Origin: Mytilus edulis
Lineage: Eukaryota; Mollusca; Bivalvia; Mytilida; Mytilidae
Reading direction: 5' to 3'
Length of the DNA stretch: 64,000 nucleotides
Assembly: GCF_963676685.1 (NCBI RefSeq)
Contig: NC_092355.1
Span: forward strand, 73,561,176 to 73,625,175
Of this stretch, positions 25,801 to 37,800 are shown one piece after another. The notes under the pieces were generated by a model. It was not told the DNA's origin. It saw nothing but the letters and a program-made list of their open reading frames with translations, and ran no database searches. The stretch's first letter is position 1. The number at the start of each line of letters is the position of its first letter. The position numbers and the translations under genes were made by a program.

Positions 25801-28800
25801 TACTGAAGAAGACATGCTTAAAGTAAACCAAACCATTTAAGCATGTTAAATATTTATCAAATATAAATAACAAAGAGGTTCATTAAATGCCCAAAAACAC
25901 AATTTTTGATTTTTTTCATTGTAATTAGAACGTAATCAAAAAGTAATCAGGATTACAGGGTACTTTGAAAAGTAATTGATTAAATTAAATTACATGTAAT
26001 CAGATTTTTAGCTGATTAATGATAACAGTGATTACTTGATAATTTGTAATCAATTACAGCTGATTAACGATTACAATTACAATTACCCCAAGTCTGTTAC
26101 CCACACCACACCCTCCTATATCTGTATATACCCAACCATACCCTCCTAAATCTGTATATACCTAACCATACCCTCCCATATCTGTATACCCACACTACAC
26201 CCTCATATATCTGTATACCCAACCATACCCTCCTATATCTGTATACCCACACCACAACCTTCTATAATTATCTGTATATACCCAACCATACCCTCCTTTA
26301 TCTGTATACCCAATCCACACTCTCCTATATCTGTAAACCCCCTACACAACCTTCTATATCTGTATACCCCATCCACACCATACTATATCTGTATACCTCA
26401 TCCACTCTCCTATATCTGTATAGCCCATACACACCCTCCTATATCTGTATACCCCCTCCACACCTACCTATATCTGTAAATACCCACCCTAACCCTCCTA
26501 TATGTGTATACCCAACCCACCCTCTCCAATATCTGTATACTCTATCCACACCCTCCTATATCTGTATACCCCATCAGCACCCTTCTTTATCTGTATATCC
26601 CATCCACAATCTCATATATCTGTATATCCACTGATGATCCACCCTCTCTATATCTGTAAAACCCATCCACACCCTCTTATATCTGTATACCCCATCCACA
26701 CCTTCCCATATCTGTATACCCCATCCATCTCTTCCTATTTTATATACCCATCCACATCCCCCTATATCTGTATACCCCATCCACACCCTCCTATATATGT
26801 ACACCCCCTTCACACCCTTTTATATCTGTATACCCTATCCACCCTTTCCTATATCTATATAGACCCATCTACATCCTCCCATATCTGTACACCTCATCCA
26901 CACACCCCTATATCTGTATACCCCATCAATACCCTCCTATATCTGTATTCCCCATTAACACCCTCCTATATCTGTATACACCATTCACCCACTCCAATAT
27001 CTGTATACCCTATCCACCCCTCCTATATTTATATACCCCATCCACACCCTCCTATATTTGTATACCCTATTTATACCCTCCTATATCTGTTTACATCATT
27101 CATACCATCCTTTATTTGTATACCCTATTTTTACCCTCCTATATCTATATACCCAATCCACACACTCCTATATTTGTATACCTTTTTTTTCTACCCTCCT
27201 ATATCTGTATACCTCATCCACACCCTCCTGTATGTGTATACCCTATTTCTACCCTCCTATATCTATATACCCCATCCACACCCTCCTCTATTTGTATACT
27301 CTATTTCTACCCTCCTATATCTATATACCCCATCCACACCCTCCTATATCTGTACAGGGATGATTCCACTATATAGTTTAGGGCCGCTCAGCGGCCCTTA
27401 AATCTGTCAGCGGCCCCAAAAAAATGTATGTGAATATAAATTCCCAATTCAGGAAAATAAAATAAAAAAATCGGTATTAACTATAATTTTTCATAGTTTG
27501 TCGTCAAAACGTAGTAAAATCCGGATAAGAATGCTGACTACAATCGCATTTTATTAACAACGATTTAATTATGTCAACGTGAGGTAAACAATTTTAGCAG
27601 TCGGATTCAATTGAATAAAATTTTATGGGAGTATTTGAATTCCCAAAAGTAGATCACTCAGCAGGTTGATCAAAAACCTGCTTTTTGTCAAAATTGGTGT
27701 CAAAGCAGACCTCGGCAAAGAACAAATTCAAATTTTGATATAACATTGATGAATAAATTTTAATGGGCGCCGATCTTATAAAAGCAGATCGCCCAGCAGA
27801 GCCGTTTATGGAACTTGCTTAAAACCTGTTTTGTTTTGTAAAAGAAATTATTTTATATTTTGCTCTATTTCCTCAAGAGACAAAAGTTTGAGCGGTTTTG
27901 AAAATAATGTTGACGATTGATCATTCAAGAAATTAGCCTGCCCCCCCCCCCCCCCCCCCCCCCCCCCTGAAATACGATGTCATCATTATCGAACTTTTTC
28001 AAGAGATATAAAAATGATCAAAATAATTTTAAAGTTCACTGGTGCTATTGCTTTAAATATAAGTATATAACCTTTTGTAATTGCTTTTCTGAATTCGACA
28101 ATTGGCCAGTTCAATTTGAAATCCATTTGAATCAAGGTAAGTTTATATTATATTCTGGTACCTTTGATAACTAATTATAAAGATGATCTGTTGAAAAAAT
28201 ACCGAATGGATGATTTTTTTCAGTGGTTAATATGGCAAGCCGTTTTGTTATTTAATCTAACTTCAAGATATCTCATAAACTTTATAAGATATCTTATATA
28301 GTTTGTAAGATATCTTATAAAGTTTATAAGATATCTTATAAAGTTTATAAGATATCTTATAAAGTTTATAAGATATCTTATAAAGTTTATTAGATATCTT
28401 ACATGCATATGTTATAAAATTTATGAGATATCTTTTATGTTTATAAGATATCTCATATAGTTTTCTTTATCAGATATCTTATACATTGTATAAGATATCT
28501 TATAAACAAAATGAGATATCTTATACACTATATATAAGATACATTATATAAAGTAGATTTATAAGATATCTTCTTTATTATATAAGATATCTTCTTTATT
28601 ATATAAGATACCTTATAAAAAAGATTATTTAAGATATCTTATTTCTCTAATTCTTCGTCAATTTATCCCTTTCTGTATAAAAAAAATTAATCATGAACTT
28701 GTGGTTTTGTTTGTTATCAGTACTTCATTGGTTAAAATCCGATTATGACGTCGAATGTTCTTGCTTTCCTCTGAATTTCCCATTGTGACGGCAAAAAAAA

Positions 28801-31800
28801 AAGGCGACCATGCCTGATGACGTCATATAGAAAGAACACATCTTTTTGCAGATCATTTGAAAAGAAGGAATAAGTGTGCCTGCATAATGTTAGAAAATCA
28901 TTAGAGAAACAGATTCCACCACTAAATCTCGTGTAATACGATATTTATCCACTCTCGACAGTTAAATTTTAAATATTTAAAATGCTCGGGCAAGCCTTGC
29001 GTTTTAAATTTGAAAATTTTTAAACTGTCTTGAGTGGATAAATATCGTATTACACTCAATGGAGCGGTAGAATCTATATATATCATAATATGTAATATAC
29101 GATATCTTTAAAAAAAATTATATAAGATATCTCATATATTAACTGAGATATCTTATAAAAATCTAATATGTTATAGGTACAAGATATCTTATATATTATG
29201 GGATAATTTGAGATAATTTGAAATTCGAATAAATAGCTAAACTGCTTAAGTGCCATAGGTTTATGTTAGCTGGTATATATGCCTTGTTTACCAAAGTTAA
29301 GATGATAGTGCATCATGTGCAATGGTATTCATGGTATTCATGTATTACATTTTCCCTGGTCTGAATCCAATAACTTCTTTAAGCAGTGTTCAGGTGAAAC
29401 TTAATATACATTTTCCGTTTTTACAGGTCAGGAAAATGATATTATTTCGTTTCAGATTGTATGCATAAAAAATTCCCAATTTGGATAAAAATTCCCAATT
29501 TGATGTTCAAGGGACCCACTTGAAAACACCTGGAATCATGCCTGCTGTATACCACCTCTACACACTCCTATATATCTGTATATCCCATCCACACCCTCCT
29601 ATATTTGTATACCCTATTTCTACCCTCCTATATCTATATACCCCCTCCACACCCTCCTATATTTGTATACCCTATTTCTACCCTCCTATACCTGTATACC
29701 CCATCCACCCCCTTCTATATTTGTATACCCTATTTCTACCCTCCTATATCTGAATACCCCATCCACACCCTCTTATATCTTTATACCTTATCCACACCCT
29801 CTTATATCTATAAACCCCATCCACACCCTCCTCTATTTGTATACCCTATTTCTACCCTCCTATATCTGTATATTCAATCCACAGGCTCCTATATCTGTAA
29901 ACCCCATTAACATCCTCCTATATCTAGATCTATATACCCCATCCACACCCTCCTATATTTGTATACCCTATTTCTACCCTCCTATACCTGTATACCCCAT
30001 CCACACCCCCTATATTTGTATACCCTATTTCTACCCTCCTATATATGTATACCCCATCCACACCCTCCTATATCTGTTTACCTTATCCACACCCTCTTAT
30101 ATCTATATACCCCATCCACAACCTACTATATTTGTATACCCTATGTCTACCCTCCTATATCTGTATACCCCATCCACACCCTCCTATATTTGTTTATATA
30201 CCTATATGAAGTTATTTTCTTTCAGAATGACAGGTCATTCTTTTTCAGAATCAACCTGGACGATGCCATGTTTCAATGATATATATGCTCCAAGGCATAA
30301 AATAATGACCTGTGTGAGGTCATTATTGTCCTTGATAAACATTCAATCTATGATTTACTTCAAAACTTTATTCCTTTAATAGTTTTTTGTTGCCGATTTG
30401 GAAATTTATTTTTTAAAGTTCAATCGATGATAGGTGTTAAAGAAACCGTCATTGTAGTCCCGCATTTTAATTTTAGAAACAATAACTTGGAGTTTTGTTA
30501 ATTTATCGCTACAATAAAGAAACATTATCATATATGTCAGATGAATTTTAATGTAGACTTAACATATTCGTGTGTAAGATTTTGAAAATCTTATTGGGTC
30601 AAACTGAATAGGTTGATTGATTTTTGGTTGCTTTGTACAGTGGCAAATATTTCATGCATTTTTAGAACGATACACACTGAATAGGAAATCATACTGTGAC
30701 CTACATGTATTTATATTCGTCTTCGTGTCAGTTCTTAATTTTTTTTAATTTATGTATACCTTTTACTCTATCAAATGATCAACTAATAAGATAATCTTAT
30801 ATTCTATTGAATATCATTAATGTAACTCTCGAAAGGGTCGGGTGCGGAGGGTATATAATTATATCCTGATTATCTTTTAATAAAATGTATTTCTATTCAA
30901 AAGACAATCTTCCTGAATTTTTCATTCGATTCGAGTAAAATTGTTAAAAAAAATAACCACTTTTCTGCGATAGAAATAACATAACAAATAGTAAAAACAC
31001 ATACCCCTCCCCCTTTTCCATAAGCTAAGCTGTACAATAAATTACTTACAATGTGTCTTGTATTTGGTCATACACCGTTATCGGATGGTACATTGTAACA
31101 ATACACTTGTGTCTTACTTCATGCAGTTACAGTAATATTTTTATTGTGTATGGATAATAATTTTTAAAAGGTTTATATCTAAATTATTTAGTGAGTTTTA
31201 TTTCATCCTCTGAACGCATTAGAAAGGAATATCCCACTTTAGTGTTGTCGGTAAAATAGGATACTAAATTTTACAAATCTTTATAAAATTAATATTTGTT
31301 GACGGTATACAAGTCAGATAATACATAAACCATCCACACCCTCCTTTATCTGTATACCCCATTAACACCCTCCAATATCTATATACCCCATCCACACCCT
31401 CCTATATTGGTATACCCTATTTCCACCCTCCTATATCTGTATACCCTATCCACACCCTCCTATATCTATGTACCTCATCCATATCCTCCTATATCTTTAT
31501 ACCCTACACACCATCTTATATCTATATGCCCCATCCACACCCTCCTATATCTGTATACCCTATTTCTACCCTCCTATATCTTTATATTGTTATTTTACAG
31601 CATTTTATAGTGTTTAGTGTTATCACTGATATTGTTAAAATTATATATAATTATATATAAATATACTAAATAAATAAATGATTTGGAAAATACGTTGAAG
31701 GTATAAAAAGTCATGAGAATTCCGAATGCAATTAGGTTATATCTGGGCACTCTGGTTCTAAACCTTGGTTTTATCTGAGTTTTTTGGTTCTGAACCTTGG

Positions 31801-34800
31801 TTCTATCCGGGTTCTTTGGTTCGAAACCATGGCAACTGGTTCAACATCCGGGTTCTTTGGTTATAGCAACCCAACTTCTTGGTTCCATCTGGGTTCTATT
31901 CTAGATATTCTAATGTCCCCGTTTAACTTGTGGAAGATAACCGCAAGTATCCGAATAAAAAGATTAAGTAGGTCAAGACGCTAAAATTGTTTTATAACAT
32001 TAAACATTCCAGCATCGACGGTAAAGGAAGCTGTAAGGTATTTATCTTCTCATTTTAATTATTTGATTAGGAAACTAGATAAAAATAAAACATTGTATAG
32101 ATTTTAAAAATAAACCGAAATATACAGTATATTGAACATTCTTTTATTTAATTCAGTCGTTCTGTTTTCATTTATTTTCCTTTACTCATCCCTTATTTTC
32201 GTTAATATTTCTAGAAGTTTTAAAACCACCCAATTATGACATGTTGTTCAATTGGCCAACGATATGTGCATCTAGCCACTTGGCCAGTTGACGACTTGCA
32301 TATATATTTGATTGCACATTTATTTTCAAGTTCGACTGAATTTTATTTCATTGGCTTTGTAATAATGTCAGATTTGATAGAAATACATGTGAAGTATATG
32401 TAACAAATCGTTTTGTTCAAAACAGAATGTTAAAAGACAGTGATTATCAATTTAAGTTGTTAAGCTTTAATTAGTTGAAAAATAAGCTATAAAATATTAC
32501 AAAAAAGTATATATGTACAATAAATTTGTCAAATTTGATACTCCTTATGAATGGCATGCATATAATCATTCGGCCCTTAATAAAGAAATCAAAATTAAGA
32601 TTAAATATATTTATAATAAAATTGTGTGTGTGTGTTAATGACAGTGGGATGAGTATCACCAGCACAATAGTCAGAACTTCTGTGTTGGCGCCATAGTGGA
32701 GGGGCATAAAGTGTTACCCTAGTCCGAACGTCCCAAAAAATGGGTTCCGTTCTCCTAACTTTAGTTCGCCTCAACCAAATAATACAAAACTTATACACAA
32801 TATAAAAAAGAAGATGTGGCATGAGTGTCAATGAGAACTCTCCACAAGAAACCAAATGACACAGAAATTAACAACTATAGGTCACCATACGGCCTTCAAC
32901 AATGATTAAAGTTCATACCACATAGTCAGCTATAAAAGGCACCAACATGACAATGTAAAACAATTCAAACGAGAAAACTAACGGCCTAACTTATGTACAA
33001 AAAATGAACGAAAAACAAATATGTAACACATAAACAAACGACTGTCACTGAATTACAGGCTCTTGACTTGGGACAGGCATATACATACAGAATAAGGTGG
33101 AGTTAAACATGTTAGCGGGATCACCACTCTCTACCATATGTGGCATGAGTGCCAATGAGAGCTCTCCACAAGAGACCAAATGACACAGAAATTAACAACT
33201 ATAGGTCATATACGGCCTTCAACAATGAGCAAAGTCCATACTGCATAGTCAGCTATAAAAGGCACCGAAATGACAATGTCAAACGAGAAAAGAAACAGAC
33301 AGATTTATGTACAAACTAGAGGCTCTAAAGAGCCTGTGTCGCTCACCTTGGTCTATGTGAATATTAAACAAAGGACACAGATGGATTCATGACAAAATTG
33401 TGTTTTGGTGATGGTGATGTGTTTGTACATCTTACTTTACTGAACATTCTTGCTGCTAACAATTATTTCTATCTATATTGAACTTGGCCCAGTAGTTTCA
33501 GTGGAAAATGTTAGTAAAAAATTAAAAATTTTATGAAAATTGTTAAAAATTGACTATAAAGGGCAATAACTCCTAAAGGAGTCAACTGACCATTTCGGTC
33601 ACTTTGACTTATTTGTAAATCTTACTATGCTGAACATTATTGCAGTTTACAGTTTATCTCTATATATAATAATATTCAAGGTAATAACCAAAAACAGCAA
33701 AATTTTCCTAAAGTTACCAATTCAGGGGCAGCAACCCAACAATGGAATGTCCGATTCATTTGAAAATTTCAGGGCAGATAGATGTTGACCTGATAAACAA
33801 TTTTACTCTTGGTTGGTTGGCCAAATCAAGCCACACATTTTTTTAACAAGATACCCCAATAATGATTGTGGCCAAGTTTGGTTTAATTTGGCCCAGTAGT
33901 TTCAGAGAAGATTCTTGTAAAAGTTAACAGACAACGCCGGACAAGGGACGCAAAGTGATGAGAAAAGCTCACTTGGCCCTTTTGGGCCAGGTGAGCTTAA
34001 AATGAACAAAAAACAAACATGTAACACATAAACAACGACAACCACTGAATTTAAGGCTCTTGACTTGCGACAGTCACACACATACCGAATAAAGCAGGGT
34101 TGAACATGTTAGCAGGATCCCCACCATCCCCTTAACCTGGGACAATGCTTATTACCACACAACACAAAATCTAATTTGAAATTTGGTAGCTTCACTTTTA
34201 CCGTTCATGAGTTATCATGTCCCTTTAAAAACATAGAAAATGCTGACTTTTTCGTTTCCGTTCTCTTAAATATGTTTGACTCAATCAAATGTTATGAACC
34301 TTATACGTAATGCTTATTACCCCATAACACAGATCTATCAAGTTCGATATTGGGTGACGTCACTGTTCATGAGTTATTAGATGTAAGAAGAAGTGGTACA
34401 AGTACCAATGATACAAATGTCAACAAGGAGCCTTAAGATAGGAAAAATGCTAAATCCGTTCTTTAACTTTAGTTTGCCAAATGTTTTGAAACTTATACAC
34501 AATGTTTTTGGTCACAAAATGGTCAAAATTACGAGAATCCTGCATCTATATGTGGAAGTTTACTCATGTTTTTTTCACAAGCAGGGGCATCTGTGGCCCA
34601 TAGACATATTCTACATTTATTTCAGTAAACAGCTTATTTACTTCCTTTGAGTTCTACTTCTAATAGAATTAACTTGCATATTTTTTTCACGACCTCGGTG
34701 CAGTTTGGCAACAGACAGTGATGTTTCAAGTTACATGTGACCAGCATAACAAAGTGTTTCACTAGATTGAGCTCTCTGTCTAAGTATACTTTAAAGGTTC

Positions 34801-37800
34801 TTTGCACTGAGTTCAGTTTATTGATATGCGTATACCCTCTGTGTGAATTAATGATGTAAAAACAGACTATCCATATCTACATGTCCATGAAATGAAATCT
34901 AAGATAAAATGGTTGAAACATTTTGCATTATCTATCACAACTGGCAGCACATGGTGCTACTGAAGCAGTAAATGTTTTCTCTATTTTTCACGGAAATTAA
35001 AGGATTTAGTTTTCATTTGAACCAAACATTCTTAAAAATTGAGAATGGAATTGTGGAATGTGTAAAAGAGACAGTAACATGACAAAAGAGCAGAAAGCAG
35101 TCGAAAGCCACCAATGGGTCTTCAACAAAGCAAGAAAATCCCCCCGCCCTGAGGCGGGTTTCAAATGGCCCCTAAACAAAATGTGAACTAGTTCAAACTC
35201 CAAAACATAAAACTGAACTTATAATAAAAAACATACAAGACTAACAAAAACCAGAGACTCTTGACTTGACGTCAAGGTAATCATACCAAGAGACACACCC
35301 AATATGCATAGGTCAAGAGTCAAAAAGTCATAGTCTGGTCAAGAGTTCCTTGTCAAAAAAACATAAAGCAGATTTTGAGGAAAGGGTCATCGTGGTACAC
35401 ATAACTAACAAATAAATCTTTATATCTAAAATAGATATATTAAGAAGATATGGTATGATTGCCAATCAAACAATTCTCCATTTAATTCAAACAAAATATA
35501 CAAGTTGTACATTGAGGGCAAAGGTCAAGTTCACATAAAGTTTCTCGTGCCACTAGACTCACCATCTTATGACAATATATCTACATGCCACATATTCAGA
35601 AGCTAGGTCAATTGAAAATTATATTTTGAGGTCAAGGTATTATACACACTGCATCATGATGAAAAATCCAACGTGCATAGGTCAAGAGTCAAAAAGTCAT
35701 AGTCTGGTCACGAGTTCCATGTCAAAAATGCACGCAGCAGTCCTGCACGAAAATTCATCATGGTACACGTAACAATGTCTTGTGTCATGATGCACTACAC
35801 ATGCCAAATACAGAAAACCTAGGTCAGAGACAAAAACACAAGACATATAACTAAACTCAATGGAACGGTACTTGTATTGCAGGTCACTACAATTGCCTTC
35901 AAAATAGAACATAAACTCTTGCAACACTGCAAAGTTAAAACCGTCTTTCACAAAAATTTGAGCAGGATTCATTGCAACGATTATCTTAACAATGTTAATT
36001 GAGAATCGAGTCGAGCAGTTATGTCAATAAATTAAAACTGTAAGATTAGACATTAAAACACTAAAAAGTAGGGTTTACCATTAATTTCTAACCTAACCAT
36101 ATTATAGTACTAAGTTAAACTGATGGAAACACATGATACAGTCATGAAATTGCTATTTGCAATAGTACAGCGAGAACAATACGAGACAGAGTTGTAAACA
36201 ATGAAAGTAATGATACATACGAACTTTAATCACAATGCACAAATAAGGAACCGTAGTTTTCATTCAATTTATTTATCTAAAATGCACACTTGCGTTAAAC
36301 AATGGAAATTAACACTGTATATTTATATAAACGATCAATCTTGTAAGGAAATAAATAAATTATGACAAAGATGACATTTATCTCTGCCACTAAACAGCTT
36401 GAAGAAATTTGCAGTCTCCATAGGATCATATCTTTCAAATTATCCACATCCTCCCATATGTGTATACCCCATCCGCACCCTCCTATATCTTTATACCCTA
36501 TCCATACCCTCCTACAGTACTTGCAACCTTAGTCGCAACTGTTTTAGTGATCAATCAGCGGTCATCGATCAGTCACCAATCAGTCAAGTTCGCTTCAAAC
36601 TCACGTCACCAATCCGTCAGATTTATAGTAAAAGTCCTTGACTGATTGGACGGATCAGTCTGGTAGGACTGATTGACCTTTCTGAAGGATTGAACTCTAC
36701 TAAGTCACATGATAAACATGATAAACTTATAAAAATTACGGAATCCTAGTTTCGGTTTATTAATTTAAAATGGTGACATGTAAAGTACAAAATGCTCAAG
36801 TACAACTGATCAACAACATCTGCTTTATTAAAATATTCAGCAAAGTTTAATTTATTTAAATGAAAAGAAAAATACAGATAAAACATAAATTTGAATATTA
36901 TCATAACAGAATGGCAATTTTCATTTTTAGTTATGTTATATATTTTCAAACCCGGACAGATCTAGAAAAGGTGTTTATTTGCGATTTTGATGTTTTTTCC
37001 GTAAATAGATTGGAAAATGAATAAATGTATAATTTCTTAAAACTGTTGGTGTATTATTTTTTAACATTTCAAAGTTTTGTATCCTTATCAGTCAGGGGCA
37101 TTACTTAAACAAGTAACATTTAAAATTACCTATATATATATATATACAAGTAATGTTGAAAACGAGGCTATCTTAAATATTACTTATTTATGTAACTTTT
37201 CTAAATATTAATTTTATAGGTGTCCAACTATACAGATTTTATTAGCTTTAACAAATTTTCACGGTCATCTGGTTATTTTTCCCATGAAATATAAAATCTA
37301 ATCTTTCTGAAACACTAATTGCCTTTCTGAGGCACTTATCTTTCATATCGAAGCTTTTGGGTCAAAGATTGGTCTCTTGGGACTATTAAAATATCATTTT
37401 CCTCAAAATTCTTGAAGGTAGACAGATATAAATAGATAGAAACTTGTGAATTAATTAAGACTTGAAGTTATTTATAATTTATAACCCAAAACAATTACAT
37501 ATGTTCCTTAAACATTTTGTTAAATAAGTGTTATTACTAATTCTTTCAAAGATGTACAAAATAACTTATTCAAGTAATGTTTTTGTCATTATTTTTAAAG
37601 TAACCCTTTATCTCTATTCTCCTCTAAAATTTAATGAATTGTTCATTTTATGATATAAAATGATGTAAAAATTCATGAAAACTACATTTAGTTCATGCTT
37701 CTATTGAAATTTAAAATAACTCTATTGAGTAATTTTATAATTTTTTAAAACAAAAAATTACCTATATATTTAACAAAAAAAAATTACTTGTTTAAGTAAT

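Larger units (their letters stand above)
17343..26096. mobile_element. hAT-like DNA transposon (non-autonomous), inserted in the 29-bp minisatellite
   Basis: Left end CAGAGATGGGTCTGATTA and right end, read inward, CAGACTTGGGGTAATTG match at most of the first 10 positions and share long runs of AATTGATTA/TTACAATTA in the subterminal ~150 bases. It is flanked by near-identical 8-base duplications, atacccac (17335-17342) and ttacccac (26097-26104). CAG-ended inverted repeats with 8-base duplications are the hAT signature. No transposase is seen; most of the body is the Ngaro retrotransposon and AT-rich DNA. Minisatellite units resume in register on the other side. Confidence 0.7.
27355..29544. 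mobile_element. CAG-ended DNA transposon, 5-bp target duplication, non-autonomous
   Basis: Left end CAGGGATGATTCCA; right end reads inward CAGGCATGATTCCA. The 5-base duplication ctgta lies at 27350-27354 and 29545-29549. The minisatellite reads on in register across the insertion once one copy is removed. No transposase. Contents: a GC palindrome agggccgctcagcggccct at 27382, a poly-C run at 27943-27966, a short SINE-tail-like piece at about 28080-28175 (tctggtacctttgataact), the palindrome array 28254-28650, and a hairpin MITE at 28913-29074. Confidence 0.7.

Noticed and set aside
17343-26096. Autonomous hAT with its own transposase
   Set aside because: No hAT transposase motif or dimerisation domain was found in any frame.
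26502-27401. Proline- and tyrosine-rich repeat protein of 299 codons, with similar ones at 29663-30379 and 46251-47299
   Set aside because: Translation of a 29-base minisatellite that is open in all frames; no start context, no splice structure, and the host gene reads the other strand.
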